A stretch of DNA of 35,736 nucleotides from an uncultured Clostridia bacterium (GTDB taxonomy: Bacteria; Bacillota; Clostridia; TANB77; CAG-508). The position numbers and the translations under genes are program-made. How positions within the stretch are numbered: position 1 is the first letter of the stretch; each line of letters opens with the position of its first letter. A model generated the notes under the pieces. That model did no database searches. It was not told the DNA's origin and saw only the letters and a list, made by a program, of their open reading frames with translations. This document shows, piece by piece, positions 18,160-28,466 of this stretch. The stretch covers positions 1 through 35,736 of the forward strand of contig CALXVM010000019.1 of assembly GCA_944392105.1 (NCBI GenBank), in the 5' to 3' direction.

Positions 18160-20205
18160 CTACATTTCTACTCTTTTTGTAAATTTTTCTTTAATTAATT
18201 TTTTTAGTTCTTTATTTTTTTCTAGTTCTAACTTAGGGTCTTCTGACTCTATTTTAATTGCCACGCTTTGTACTAATTTTAGCATTTCAATATCTCTAAA
18301 TAAGTTAGCTATTTTAAATTCTGGAAGACCATGCTGTCTTGTCCCAAAAAACTCTCCTGTACCTCTTAACTCTAAGTCTTTTTCTGCTATTACGAAACCA
18401 TCATTTGTTTCTTGCATAATTTTCATTCTTTCTTTTGCGACTGGTGTAGAGCCACGATATTTTAATATACAATAAGATTGGTACTCTCCTCTTCCTACTC
18501 TACCTCTTAATTGGTGAAGCTGAGCTAGTCCAAAGTGTTCTGCGTTTTCTACTACCATAATATTTGCATTTGGAACATTTACACCTACTTCTATAACTGT
18601 AGTTGATACTAGTATATTAATGTTACCATCTTTAAATTCCTGCATAATTTCATCTTTTTCTTTTTGTTTCATTTTTCCATGTAAAAGTTCTACTCTATAA
18701 TCTTTAAAAATTTCGTTTTTATATTTTTCGCAAATTTTTGTAACAGATTTCATATTTAATTCTTCATTTTCTTCTACAAGAGGACATACTACATATGCTT
18801 GTCTCCCTTGCTCTAAATTTTTTCTTATAAAGTTATTAACTCTATCTTCTAATTTATATGTTACGGCATATGTTTCTATTTTCTTTCTATTTGGAGGCAA
18901 TTCATCTATAATAGATATATCCAAATCTCCATATAGTATTAAAGCTAAAGTTCTTGGAATAGGAGTTGCAGTCATAACTAACACGTCCGGATTTTTACCT
19001 TTTGCAATAATATTTTCTCTTTGTCTTACACCAAATCTGTGTTGCTCGTCTGTTACAACAAAACCCAAATTTTTAAATTCTACATCTTCAACTAATAAAG
19101 AGTGAGTACCTACTAAAACATCTATTTCTCCATCTTTTAATTTTTGTAAAATTTCTTCTCTTAATTTTTTTCTTGTTCCTCCTAATAAAAGCTCACATTT
19201 TATACCATATGGCTCTAATATTTTCTTAAATTCTTCTATATGCTGACTTGCAAGTATAGCAGTCGGTGCCATAATTGCTGCTTGATATCCACATTTTGCA
19301 GCTTTATATGCCGCTATTATAGATACAATTGTTTTTCCTGAGCCAACATCTCCTTGTAGCAATCTATTCATAGGTTTGGCACTTTCCATGTCATTGTCTA
19401 TTTCTTCTAAGACTCTAAGTTGAGCTTTTGTAAGCTTAAATGGAAGTTTATTTATTACGTCAGACATTTTTACATCTTTACTATATGCAATTCCCTCTTC
19501 ACCTATTGTTTGATTTTTAAGCTGCATAAGAGCTAGTTGCATTGTAAGTAATTCCTCAAAAACCAGTCTATTTCTTGCTTTATTACATTCTGTAAAATCT
19601 GTAGGAAAATGAATTTGCCTCATTGCAGTATTTATATCATCTAGCTTATAGTCTTTTATTATATATTCAGGCAAAGTTTCTACCAGTTTACTATTTACCA
19701 TATTTAAAGCATTTTCTATTGCCTGTCTTATTGTATATTCAGATAAATTATAAGTTAGAGGATATATTGGTACTATTTTTCCTGTATTTTTATTTTCTCC
19801 TACTTTATCAAAAACAGGATTTGAAATATCTATTTTGCCAAACGCGTTACTAACTTTACCATAAAATTTATATTTTTCTCCTACTTTAAATGCACCTTTT
19901 AAGTAAAGCTGATTAAACCATGTTATTGTAGCAATTCCAGTTTCATCTCCAACAGTAAGTTTTAATATTGACATATTCTTTCTTACTACAGCTACAGTAA
20001 TATTAGACATTGCAGTTGCCTCTATTACTGCTTCTTCGCCATTTATTAAATCTATTATTTTTTTAGTTTTTGTTCTGTCTTCATAATCTCTTGGAAAATA
20101 TGTAATTAAGTCATACAATGTATATATTCCAATATTGTTAAGAACTTTGACTCTTTTAGGTCCTATTCCTTTAACATATTGTACATTTTGTTTTAAATCA
20201 AGCAT
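18160..20205 (-). CDS. recG: ATP-dependent DNA helicase RecG
   Basis: RecG reverses stalled replication forks and migrates branched DNA during repair. The 681-residue length is normal. An N-terminal region with helix-hairpin-helix character ([19 protein letters not shown], about 11-29) leads to the OB-fold wedge domain (about 55-140). The helicase core has GDVGSGKT (285-292), [10 protein letters not shown] (386-395), [11 protein letters not shown], a second RecA-like domain with [15 protein letters not shown], and the QLRGRVGR motif followed by the RecG-specific C-terminal region ([19 protein letters not shown]). ATG 20205 follows AAAAGGAG. It appears to be a single gene with an extended -10 promoter upstream. 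18046-18159 shows no gene. Confidence 0.97.
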   Translation of the reverse strand: MLDLKQNVQYVKGIGPKRVKVLNNIGIYTLYDLITYFPRDYEDRTKTKKIIDLINGEEAVIEATAMSNITVAVVRKNMSILKLTVGDETGIATITWFNQLYLKGAFKVGEKYKFYGKVSNAFGKIDISNPVFDKVGENKNTGKIVPIYPLTYNLSEYTIRQAIENALNMVNSKLVETLPEYIIKDYKLDDINTAMRQIHFPTDFTECNKARNRLVFEELLTMQLALMQLKNQTIGEEGIAYSKDVKMSDVINKLPFKLTKAQLRVLEEIDNDMESAKPMNRLLQGDVGSGKTIVSIIAAYKAAKCGYQAAIMAPTAILASQHIEEFKKILEPYGIKCELLLGGTRKKLREEILQKLKDGEIDVLVGTHSLLVEDVEFKNLGFVVTDEQHRFGVRQRENIIAKGKNPDVLVMTATPIPRTLALILYGDLDISIIDELPPNRKKIETYAVTYKLEDRVNNFIRKNLEQGRQAYVVCPLVEENEELNMKSVTKICEKYKNEIFKDYRVELLHGKMKQKEKDEIMQEFKDGNINILVSTTVIEVGVNVPNANIMVVENAEHFGLAQLHQLRGRVGRGEYQSYCILKYRGSTPVAKERMKIMQETNDGFVIAEKDLELRGTGEFFGTRQHGLPEFKIANLFRDIEMLKLVQSVAIKIESEDPKLELEKNKELKKLIKEKFTKRVEM

Positions 20206-20235
20206 ATAATAGCTCCTTTTCTTTAGACTATTGCT

Positions 20236-20244
20236 ATTATATCA
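20236..20244 (-). promoter_or_regulatory. Extended -10 promoter of recG
   Basis: TGATATAAT on the minus strand (TATAAT 20241-20236, TG at 20244-20243) about 30 bases before the start codon. No clear -35 box is seen. Confidence 0.5.
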
Positions 20245-20396
20245 TATTTTTTTATTTATTTTTACTTTATTTTACAAATTTGTATTTTTTATTTAAGCAT
20301 GCTCTGTTTTACACTTTTGTATAAGAAAACTCTAATTTGTTATTTTTTACTATTTTAATATTAAAATTATAACTATATAAATGTATTTTTTATAAC

Positions 20397-20444
20397 AAAA
20401 GAAACGAGTCGATTCTCAAATTTGATTATCGACTCGTTTCTTTT
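20397..20444. terminator. Strong bidirectional terminator
   Basis: A perfect 17-bp stem (AAAAGAAACGAGTCGAT and its complement) with a 14-base loop and T runs on both sides. It separates recG from the galE-led unit. The remainder of the 378-base gap 20206-20583 holds the recG promoter and the coding-like fragment at 20510-20587. Confidence 0.9.
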
Positions 20445-20509
20445 TGGTACATGTTTGTTATTTTAACCAGTGCTTAAAAAAACTCATTTGCGTAAATTTC
20501 AAATGGAGA

Positions 20510-20587
20510 TTATTCGTCTCCGCCTGTAATTTCCTCAAAGCGGTATTTTTGCTTTACATCAGGATATTTCTCATGGTCAACCTTTAA
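20510..20587 (-). pseudogene. Coding-like fragment downstream of the anchored protein (remnant or unrecognised end)
   Basis: Immediately after the stop codon of the gene at 20584, the +1 frame is open for 25 codons. It reads LKVDHEKYPDVKQKYRFEEI then TGGDE before a stop at 20510-20512. The composition looks protein-like and the DNA is less AT-rich than its surroundings (GGCGGAGACG), but there is no start codon in frame. It may be the remnant of a lost gene's C terminus. The stop region forms a small GGAGA/TCTCC hairpin. Confidence 0.3.
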
Positions 20588-21072
20588 TTTGCTGCTTCTA
20601 TTCTAAAGTCTTTTACATTAGCAACATCTGCTGATACACTAGAATTTATTTGTGCAGTTTCTCCTGGTTCTATTTTTTCTATAGCTGGTTTTAATTCTGT
20701 TACTGTATTACCATTTTCATCTAATAATACTATTTTTACTATTTCTGGCTCATGTGTTGTTGTTCCAGTATTTTTTACATCTGCTAATAATGTACTTTTT
20801 CCGTCTTTTGATGTAAATTGAATGTTGCTTATTTCCAAATTATTATATGTTTTAGTTTGTCCAAATGACTCACTTGTATTTATTTTTGTTCCATCATCTA
20901 ACTCTGTTGTAAATTCTTCATTTGAAGTATTTTGTACAGATTGTTGTTGTGTTACATTATTTTGATTTTCTTCGTCTCCTTTATTAATATTTGTGATTAC
21001 CACAAAGAAAATTACTGCAATTATTACAACTGCCACTAATAAAATTACCCATCTTTTTTCATTACTATTCAT
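20584..21072 (-). CDS. Membrane-anchored protein with FxLYD/LEA14-like beta domain
   Basis: The 162-residue protein has a short cytosolic start (MNSNEKRW), one transmembrane helix (about 8-27), an Asn/Gln/Thr-rich linker (about 30-70) and an extracellular beta-sandwich-like domain (about 75-162). The domain contains 'LEISNIQFTSKDGKSTLLADVKN' and 'EIVKIVLLDENGNTV', as in proteins with an FxLYD or related domain. Its role is unknown; such domains are usually extracellular and interact with other envelope proteins. It lies 91 bases downstream of galE in the same direction and is probably co-transcribed. Confidence 0.75.
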   Translation of the reverse strand: MNSNEKRWVILLVAVVIIAVIFFVVITNINKGDEENQNNVTQQQSVQNTSNEEFTTELDDGTKINTSESFGQTKTYNNLEISNIQFTSKDGKSTLLADVKNTGTTTHEPEIVKIVLLDENGNTVTELKPAIEKIEPGETAQINSSVSADVANVKDFRIEAAN

Positions 21073-21163
21073 TTTTCAAATCCTCCCTATTTTACTTTTG
21101 TTTTTTTATACAAATTATTTTAATAAAAATATCTTATAAATATTTTACACAAAAATTTTTGTT

Positions 21164-22174
21164 TTATCCATTTTTTCTGCTAACTTCTATATAGTGCCAA
21201 GAATCTCTGCACATATCTTCTAAGCTTTTTTCTGCTTTCCATCCAAGTTCTTTTTCTGCTTTTGTAGCATCAGCATAAAATGCTGGTAAATCTCCTGCTC
21301 TTCTTTCTGTAATCCTGTATGGAACATCCTTGCCTGTAGCCTTCATAAATGTGTTTACCACATCTAAAACACTGTATCCTACACCTGTGCCTAAATTGTA
21401 AATATACACTCCGTTGCCTTCGTTAAGTTTATCTAGTGCCTTAATATGACCTTTAGCCAAGTCAACAACATGTAAATAGTCTCTTATGCATGTTCCATCT
21501 GGTGTGTCATAATCCCCACCAAATACAGATAATTCTTTTAATTGACCACATGCAACTCTTACTATGTATGGCATTAAGTTATTTGGTATTCCTTGTGGTT
21601 CTTCTCCTAACAAGCCACTTTCATGTGAACCTATTGGATTAAAATATCTTAATAAAGCAACACTCCACTCATTGTCTGCTTTGTAAATGTCTTTTAATAT
21701 TTGCTCTATAAATATTTTAGTTGAACCATATGGACTACTTGCTGTACCAACTGGCATATCTTCTTTGTATGGTATTGGATTTTCTGGTCCATATACTGTT
21801 GCAGAAGAACTAAATACAAACTTTTTAACATTGTATTTTCTCATAGTATCAAATAATACTAATGCACCAGAAACATTATTTATATAATATTCTATAGGCT
21901 TTTTAGTTGACTCTCCAACAGCCTTAAAACCTGCAAAATTCATTACAGAATCTATATTATTTTCTTCAAATACTTTCTCTAGTTTTTCCCTATCTGCATA
22001 GTCCATTTCATAAAACTTAAAGTCTTTTCCTGTAATCTTTTTTATGTTTTCTAAAACTTCAGGTTTGCTGTTTGAGAAATCATCTATTATAACAATGTCT
22101 TTTCCTGCATTTAGCAGTTCTACAGCTGTGTGGCTACCTATGTATCCAGCTCCACCTGTTACTAAAACTGACAT
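21164..22174 (-). CDS. galE: UDP-glucose 4-epimerase
   Basis: GalE interconverts UDP-glucose and UDP-galactose with tightly bound NAD in the cytosol, supplying sugar donors for envelope glycans. The 336-residue sequence has the Rossmann motif GGAGYIGSHT (7-16), FSSSATVYG (121-129) and the catalytic YxxxK (Tyr149, Lys153), followed by RYFNPIGSHESG and the family ending. All are typical of bacterial GalE. ATG 22174 follows AAAGGAG. The promoter at 22204-22232 and the following anchored-protein gene make a small unit. Glycosyltransferases for surface sugars lie directly upstream, which fits donor supply. Confidence 0.96.
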   Translation of the reverse strand: MSVLVTGGAGYIGSHTAVELLNAGKDIVIIDDFSNSKPEVLENIKKITGKDFKFYEMDYADREKLEKVFEENNIDSVMNFAGFKAVGESTKKPIEYYINNVSGALVLFDTMRKYNVKKFVFSSSATVYGPENPIPYKEDMPVGTASSPYGSTKIFIEQILKDIYKADNEWSVALLRYFNPIGSHESGLLGEEPQGIPNNLMPYIVRVACGQLKELSVFGGDYDTPDGTCIRDYLHVVDLAKGHIKALDKLNEGNGVYIYNLGTGVGYSVLDVVNTFMKATGKDVPYRITERRAGDLPAFYADATKAEKELGWKAEKSLEDMCRDSWHYIEVSRKNG

Positions 22175-22203
22175 TATCCTCTTTCTCCTTTCGTTTTTTT
22201 GTT

Positions 22204-22232
22204 ATTATATCAATATAAAAAAATATTGTAAA
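22204..22232 (-). promoter_or_regulatory. galE promoter
   Basis: TTTACA (22232-22227), 17-base spacer, TATAAT (22209-22204) with extended TGA on the minus strand. Confidence 0.75.
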
Positions 22233-22412
22233 GATTTTTTATATATTTTATTTCTATTTTTAGGTATATCTTATAGTAATCATTAATTTTACAATCTATG
22301 TTTTATATTTATAATTTGTCTATTTTTGGAGTTTTGTATTCTTAGCTTTATAATTATTGTTTACTTTTTATATTTTGCAACTGAATTTCTAGCTAATAGC
22401 CTGCATAATAAC

Positions 22413-23939
22413 TTAATACATAGAAACATTAACATATAAAGTATCTCCTATGCAATCATATTGTTTTTCGCTTAGTTCAAACTCTTTTTTATCTATGTAA
22501 TTGCTATCTACTTGTTCCAATTTTCTTCCTGTGTAGTATTGAATAGCTCCTTTTACTCCCCACTCGCATCTAGTTGCTGTGCATGTTAGAACACATGAAT
22601 TTTTTGAACTTTCAAGTTTATAATTATTATCATTTTTCTTTATTATACAAATTTTATCTACAACTATATTATTTTCATTTTCGTATTCTTCTATTTTAGT
22701 TACTATTCTTTCTGCCTCTATTTTTTCAAACTCATTTGTTATTTTATGTTGTGTTGTAATAGAAAAATATGTATATACGTTTATAATCATATATGCTATT
22801 ACAAGAAAAGAAAATATTATTTCGGGTGCTTCTACTTTTTCAAATAATTTACTTTTACAATACATAAGTATAAGTAAAATACCTATTAAAGCTCCAATAG
22901 TAAATCTAATTCTTGCACTATTAAATCCAGATAATGACATTGCTGATGCAATAAATGCACTAGCTAGTGCTACTACAATTATTAAAATTAGCTCAACTAA
23001 GTTTTCTACAGTCTTTTCTGAATACATTATAAATAAAATTGTAGCTAATACACTTACTATTGTTAGTAAAGTTATAAAACTTCCATCATTTAACATCCCG
23101 CCTGTATTTATAATAACTCTCATAAAATTGTTAAATATGTATTTCAAGTTATTTATAATACTATTTATATCTTGTGTTCTGTCACCTGTCATACCTGTAA
23201 AATAGCATATTCCTTTTATTAAAAGTAATTCTGCTACTGCAACGAGCAACATAATTGTAATTGTTTTTATAATGTCTAATATTATGTACTTAACAAATTT
23301 TTGCTTGCCTGTGTTTTTTAAAAAAGTAAATATTAGTGCCATAACGGCTATTGTTCCAATTGTTCCTTGGTATGAAACAACTCCAAGCATTGCCAGTAAT
23401 ATTGCCTTTACATAGTGCCTTTTTACAATGTTTTTAGCAGAAAGCATATATGCCAAAACACTTAAAGCCATAACTGCACACTCTGCAAAATAAAGATTTT
23501 CTAAATACATAAAATTAAATATAGTACAATATGAGATGAGTAAAACTATAGCTTCTACCCATTTATTTTTAGCAGGTTTGTAACTTAATATTGTATTTCG
23601 TAAAATAATAACAGAAATACAAGAAATTATTACTGCTAAAACTAGTAAGATTGGTATCCAAATTTCTATAGGCATATTAAACACATTTGCTATAAAAACC
23701 AGTATTGCCATTACAATTCTTCCGTCTTTTAGAGAATTGTTCATCATATATTCTTCATAACCAATATTTATTATATTATATGTATCTGTTGCGTAATGCA
23801 TTGGAAAAAAGCCTATTAGAGTAATACATGCAATTACAAAAATAATTATAAATGAAATAATATCTTTTTTATAAATAACAAGCGTATTTCCGCTTTTTAT
23901 TTTGTTGTTAGTTTCATCCTTATTTTTTAGTTTTTCCAT
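22413..23939 (-). CDS. Polytopic membrane protein, GtrII-like glucosyltransferase family
   Basis: The 508-residue protein has about ten to twelve membrane helices and a small outer domain at the C terminus containing four cysteines (for example SSKNSCVLTCTATRCEW near residue 460). The first loop 'FPMHYATDTYNIINIGYEEYMMNNSLKDGR' resembles the acidic outward-facing loop of GtrII-like glucosyltransferases. These move a sugar from a lipid carrier to a surface glycan. It lies downstream of a GT-C gene and a GtrB-like gene in the same direction; GtrB makes the lipid-linked sugar that GtrII-type enzymes use, so the three fit one pathway. The family assignment rests on architecture and that loop only. 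Confidence 0.65.
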   Translation of the reverse strand: MEKLKNKDETNNKIKSGNTLVIYKKDIISFIIIFVIACITLIGFFPMHYATDTYNIINIGYEEYMMNNSLKDGRIVMAILVFIANVFNMPIEIWIPILLVLAVIISCISVIILRNTILSYKPAKNKWVEAIVLLISYCTIFNFMYLENLYFAECAVMALSVLAYMLSAKNIVKRHYVKAILLAMLGVVSYQGTIGTIAVMALIFTFLKNTGKQKFVKYIILDIIKTITIMLLVAVAELLLIKGICYFTGMTGDRTQDINSIINNLKYIFNNFMRVIINTGGMLNDGSFITLLTIVSVLATILFIMYSEKTVENLVELILIIVVALASAFIASAMSLSGFNSARIRFTIGALIGILLILMYCKSKLFEKVEAPEIIFSFLVIAYMIINVYTYFSITTQHKITNEFEKIEAERIVTKIEEYENENNIVVDKICIIKKNDNNYKLESSKNSCVLTCTATRCEWGVKGAIQYYTGRKLEQVDSNYIDKKEFELSEKQYDCIGDTLYVNVSMY

Positions 23940-24066
23940 TATAAATGGCGTTCCTTTCTTATGCTATAAGTCTGTTATAGTAATTGCTATAAATCTATTA
24001 CAGTAGCTATTGCAGTAGCCTATAGAATAATTGAATTTTAAAGCTTTCTTATTCATTAATTTAAAA

Positions 24067-25710
24067 TTATTCGTACACATCAAAGTATAATATAGAATAT
24101 TTATAATCCATATTTTGTTTTACGTACTCTCTTACTTTGTTTGGATTTTGCCAATTTAAAGAGACTCCATCAGATTTTATAATTACTATTTTATTTGTAT
24201 CTCTTTGTAACTTTTCTATCTGTCCTTCTTCTCCTTTTGAGCCAATATTACCTATTAAAAACATATCATAGTCTTTGTAATATATATCTAAAGGAATTTG
24301 GTATAGTGCTGCCTCTGCATCCAATATATATACTGGCTTATCTTGGCTTTTTATAAAATAGTCCATTGCTTGTATTTTTTGGTAAGTATAGTCTGTTATA
24401 ACTATATTTGCAAAATGCTTTACATCATTTTTACAATTTGCAAAATAATCTTTTATATTTGGAATAGATTTATAACCATACCATGCAGTTATTCCAATTA
24501 CCATAAATATCAAGAAATATTCTAGCCATATATTTATGTATTTTTCTCTATTTGAAATTTTATTTATTAATTTACTAATTCCTCTTACTATCGCTTTTAT
24601 TAAAAAGTCTAATATAACGCAAATAATTATACTTGTTGGCAAAATTCCTATTAAAAAGTGCACTTCGTCTGCAATTGGATATGATGCAGAAAAAGATGCT
24701 ATTGAAAGTGAGCTTATTATTAAAAATGTTTTATTTCTTTTAAACATTGAGTATAAAAATGTTGCAATAAAAGTTATAGGAGCTACTATGCTTAGTATTT
24801 TTATATATAATTTTTCATTATCTAGTAACCTTGAATATGGAATTTTATTTGTAAATGTTTTAATTCCTGCTATACAATAATCCCAAAAATCATCTACTGC
24901 TCCATTTATAGCTAGGTATATAAAAATTATTGCAACCGGAATTAATACTCCTAATATTTTAATACCAGTTGATTTTAAATATTGGATAAATTCTTCTTTT
25001 GAGCGTACCAAAAGTAAGTTGTATCCTAATAAAGCAATAGTTACTATAGCACCTGTGCTTTGTTTTAGCATAATGCATATTCCTGCTAAAATGCCTAAAA
25101 TTAAGTCTGTTTTCCAATTACTTAGCTTGTTATTTTTTAAATCTGTTTTATTGTTTTCTTTTGTTTCTTCATTAGTACTGCTTTGACTACAACTTTTATT
25201 AGTGTTTAGACTTTCTATTGTATCTCCAATTTCTATCGCATTTATATTTTCCTTATTATATAAGTTTCGCCTTAATTCTATATAAATAATAATTAACGTA
25301 ACAAATAGTACTGCGAAGTTGTAGTCCATGCAAAAGTAGTCTTTTAGCATATAAAATAAAGCCATAACGACAAAAAGGCTAATACCTTTATTAGCCTTAA
25401 GTAAATTTAATATTTTATAAAATGTAAATAAAACTCCTGCACATAGCAAACATGCTAAAATTCGCATTACTATTAATTCGTTACCGAATATTGCAAGAAA
25501 AATAGCATTAACCATTGGAAGTAGTGGTGTTTGCACCATATTAAAATCTCTATATGGTACTAAGCCATTTTCTACATTATTTGCAAAATTAAAATTCCAT
25601 AACTCGTCTAAGTTACCAATTGCTTTTGGTATTACCACAACAGCTATTGCTAATGCTATTATTAAAAAAATGCTTATATTACATATTAATCTTTTGCTTT
25701 TTTCTTTCAT
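24067..25710 (-). CDS. GT-C membrane glycosyltransferase (PMT/ArnT-like)
   Basis: The 547-residue protein has an N-terminal helix followed by an outer loop with the acidic pair in GNLDELWNF (residues 32-40), then 'NGLVPYRDFNMVQTPLLP'. This is the pattern of GT-C enzymes (family 39/83 type) that take a sugar from a polyprenyl-phosphate carrier. Ten or more membrane helices follow. A long cytosolic insertion around residues 150-205 is low-complexity and rich in Asn, Lys, Glu and Ser, which is unusual for the family. The final outer domain (about 430-547) is soluble-looking. The ATG at 25710 has GGAG upstream. It lies between the GtrB-like and GtrII-like genes. Confidence 0.75.
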   Translation of the reverse strand: MKEKSKRLICNISIFLIIALAIAVVVIPKAIGNLDELWNFNFANNVENGLVPYRDFNMVQTPLLPMVNAIFLAIFGNELIVMRILACLLCAGVLFTFYKILNLLKANKGISLFVVMALFYMLKDYFCMDYNFAVLFVTLIIIYIELRRNLYNKENINAIEIGDTIESLNTNKSCSQSSTNEETKENNKTDLKNNKLSNWKTDLILGILAGICIMLKQSTGAIVTIALLGYNLLLVRSKEEFIQYLKSTGIKILGVLIPVAIIFIYLAINGAVDDFWDYCIAGIKTFTNKIPYSRLLDNEKLYIKILSIVAPITFIATFLYSMFKRNKTFLIISSLSIASFSASYPIADEVHFLIGILPTSIIICVILDFLIKAIVRGISKLINKISNREKYINIWLEYFLIFMVIGITAWYGYKSIPNIKDYFANCKNDVKHFANIVITDYTYQKIQAMDYFIKSQDKPVYILDAEAALYQIPLDIYYKDYDMFLIGNIGSKGEEGQIEKLQRDTNKIVIIKSDGVSLNWQNPNKVREYVKQNMDYKYSILYFDVYE

Positions 25711-25835
25711 TATTTCTCCATTTTTAGGTTTAGTATAAATTTATGTTTTCACTAGCTATATAAATTTGTATTTAAGTATATTCTTCGATTTACTTTTAGG
25801 TAGTAATTTTTTGTTTTTCCAGTATTTATAATAAT

Positions 25836-26771
25836 TTATTTTTCTATATTTATTTTTTTATCTATAATATATTGTGGTCTTTTCTTTGTGTCATCATAAA
25901 TTCTACCAATATACTCTGAAATTATCCATAATGATAGCAACTGAACTCCGCTAAGTAATGTAACTGTTACTATAAGGGATGTCCAACCCGCTTGTGCACT
26001 ATGCCCTGTAAAGTATGATATTAGCGAATATATTAATATTATTAGTGATATTAATATTGTTAATATTCCTAAGCCTCCAACAATTTTAAGTGGCTTTGTC
26101 GAAAAGCTTATAATACCATCTGACGCAAGTTTTATCATTTTCTTTAATGGATATTTTGTTTTTCCTGCAAAACGTTCTTGTCTTTCATATTCAAAAGCTT
26201 CTTGTTTAAATCCAACCCAGCTAAATAACCCTCTTAAAAACTTATTATGCTCTGGCATTGAGTTTATAACATCTACAACTTTTCTATCTACTAGTCTAAA
26301 GTCGCCTGTATCTCTTGGTATTTCTACATCTGACAATGCATTTAATGTTTTATAAAACATTTTAGCTGTAAGAAGCTTAAACGCAGACTCTCCTTTTCTT
26401 GTTTTTCTTTTTCCATATATAACCTCATAGCCTTCTTCCCAATGTTTAAGCATCTCTGAAATAAGCTCTGGAGGATCTTGTAAGTCTGCATCTATTATAA
26501 CTATGGCATCTCCTGTAACTTCCTTTAGCCCTGCTGTCACAGCTGCTTGATGCCCAAAGTTTCTTGAAAATGAAATAACTTTTACATTGCTGTCTTTAGA
26601 AGCTATTTCTTCAAGAATTGGTAATGTTTTATCTTTACTGCCATCATTTATAAATACTATTTCATGTTCATAGTTTTCTATATTTTCTAAAACATTTTTT
26701 ACTCTTTTGTAACATTCATTTGCAACTTGCTCTTCATAATACATTGGTATAACTACTGATATTTTTTTCAT
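25836..26771 (-). CDS. Polyprenyl-phosphate glycosyltransferase (GtrB/DPM1-like, GT2)
   Basis: The 311-residue protein has a DPM1-like GT-A domain (about 1-225) with the signature INDGSKDKT (41-49), NFGHQAAVTAGL (71-82) and DADLQDPPE (94-102). Two C-terminal membrane helices (about 228-253 and 265-292) follow. This architecture is that of GtrB-type enzymes, which attach a sugar from a nucleotide donor to undecaprenyl phosphate on the inner face of the membrane. It is the first gene of the glycosylation cluster, has its own promoter (26801-26829), and GT-C and GtrII-like genes follow. Confidence 0.9.
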   Translation of the reverse strand: MKKISVVIPMYYEEQVANECYKRVKNVLENIENYEHEIVFINDGSKDKTLPILEEIASKDSNVKVISFSRNFGHQAAVTAGLKEVTGDAIVIIDADLQDPPELISEMLKHWEEGYEVIYGKRKTRKGESAFKLLTAKMFYKTLNALSDVEIPRDTGDFRLVDRKVVDVINSMPEHNKFLRGLFSWVGFKQEAFEYERQERFAGKTKYPLKKMIKLASDGIISFSTKPLKIVGGLGILTILISLIILIYSLISYFTGHSAQAGWTSLIVTVTLLSGVQLLSLWIISEYIGRIYDDTKKRPQYIIDKKINIEK

Positions 26772-26800
26772 TTCTATCGCTCCTAATCAAATTTGTACCT

Positions 26801-26829
26801 AGTATACCACAAAAAATAAATTTGTTCAA
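26801..26829 (-). promoter_or_regulatory. Promoter of the surface-sugar cluster
   Basis: TTGAAC (26829-26824), 17-base spacer, TATACT (26806-26801) with extended TGG on the minus strand, about 30 bases before the GtrB-like start. Confidence 0.8.
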
Positions 26830-26850
26830 TTGGTTTATGTCTTATTGTAC

Positions 26851-26876
26851 AAAAAATAGACGCCCTAAGGCGCCTT
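26851..26876 (-). terminator. Terminator after prepilin/SUMF1 gene 2
   Basis: AGGCGCC, loop TTA, GGGCGTCT (seven pairs, one G-U) followed by ATTTTTTG on the minus strand. It lies 11 bases after the stop codon and separates the gene from the glycosylation cluster promoter. Confidence 0.8.
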
Positions 26877-26886
26877 GTATTTAGAG

Positions 26887-28187
26887 TTACATATATAAAC
26901 TTAAACGAGAACCAGCAATTGTATTGTTATTTGTTGGATAGTTGTTAATGTTACGTCTGCTAGAAGACGGATGTCCACTGCCAAACATGTCGTCATAGTC
27001 TCCTCCACGATTAACTCGATATTTAGTGTTTCCCGCTTCAATTGTCCAATCTTCAACGTTTCCTGTCATATCATAAATATTATTTATTACATATGCTGGG
27101 TCTGAACCAGTATTCTTTCTTGAACTACTATAATTTCCTTTTCCCGTACTATCATAAGTGTATGTCTTCTTTGTACTATCTCCACTATTATACATCCATC
27201 TCATTACGGCATCCCATTGGCATCCCCAAATCATTGTTGTAGCCACATTGCTATTAGCAGCAACTTCTTTTGACTTTTTATACATCATATACCATGTTTG
27301 CCTTGCTATCTCACTATTATTTTTTACTACCACTGCTTCTGTTTGTGATAAACCACCTGTTTCATATCTTCCTATATAAAATCCTCCATACTTTTCTACA
27401 CTTGCTATCATACTATTAAACTCTGTCTCTAATTGTGTTTTAAAAGTATCAGCTGTAGCACTTACATCTAATCCAGCCTCTTGTAAATTGGTATTATCTG
27501 CATCATATTTTGTTTCATCATCATCAGTTATCACATCTGGTTCACGATAACTACCAGTACCAGAAGTTGCTATTATCTCCATCACTCCATCCTGCTCTGT
27601 CCAATTCAGTGGAGTTATTCCATCTTCATCAAAATCGTATAATTTTCCCCATTTCTTACCACTTGCATCTGTTCCATACATCTCACTTGGATTTGCTACT
27701 GGCACCCACACAAATTGATTTCTTGTTGTTTGTGCAGTATCTTTATTCGTATCGTTTACTTCTTCTGTTCCTTCATATATTACAAATCCATCTTTTACTG
27801 TTGTCTCTCCTGTTACTTTTGATGCTGTATATCCTTTTGGCACTGGAACAGTTATAGGGGTTGTATCTGTACTTTGCACAGCATTTACCTTGTCATCACT
27901 TGTTCCATCCCATTTTTCTGGCTCCTCTGGTGTTGTACTTCCTCCTGTTCCATTTAACATATTCTCCATTGCAGCTGTTATATCATTCATTTTTGCTTGC
28001 TCATTTATAATAGCCTCATTTGTCTTATTTGCAGCCTCTCTTGCCTTTGCTATTATTCCATTTTCACTAAATACTAAACTTATTGTTATTCCTGCCAATA
28101 TTAACAATACCACAATTGTTACAACTAACGCTATTAGAGTTATTCCGTGCATTTTTGCATTTTTTGTAATTGTAAATTTTCTTTCAT
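26887..28187 (-). CDS. Prepilin-like N terminus fused to SUMF1/FGE-sulfatase (C-type lectin fold) domain, paralogue 2, start region out of frame
   Basis: From codon 'MHGITLIALVVT' onward it is a close relative of the gene at 9570-10769: the same hydrophobic helix, then a Lys/Glu-rich helix and a Gly/Thr/Pro-rich linker. The FGE-like domain has NQFVWVPVA, GGFYIGRYE, WGCQWDAVMRWM, NNIYDMTGNVEDW and NRGGDYDD. The C-terminal Asn/Ser/Arg-rich segment (SSSRRNINNYPTNNN) has the look of the surface-exposed tip in lectin-fold ligand-binding proteins. The good ribosome site (GGGAGG) precedes ATG 28187, which starts MKENLQLQKM and then meets a stop one frame away. One extra A in the A5 or A6 run at 28152-28166 would join it to the main frame. 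The unbroken frame begins at ATG 28230, with no ribosome site. Coordinates are given from 28187. Confidence 0.75.
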
Positions 28188-28466
28188 ATTCTTCCTCCCA
28201 AATTTTTATTCTTTTGTTATTATTCCCCATTTTATCTTTTATTAGTCATTTTTCTTATTTTGGTTAAAATTATTCTTCTGTCTTTACTAATTTTTAATTC
28301 AATGTAGAATAATTTGTTCTTTTTAATCTCGATTTTCAGAATAATTATATCATCTCATTATGAGATTACGTATTTCTTTTATATTACATTTGCATTACAT
28401 TTTAATTGCATTTTCGAAATAATTTTTGATTGCAGATTGAATTATAAAATTTCATTTTTCTTATGG

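Noticed and set aside
23960..24030. Imperfect direct repeats (TGCTATAARTCTRTTAYAGTA) before the GtrII-like gene
   Set aside because: Degenerate and AT-rich; may be chance or decayed tandem duplication. No function is suggested by position.
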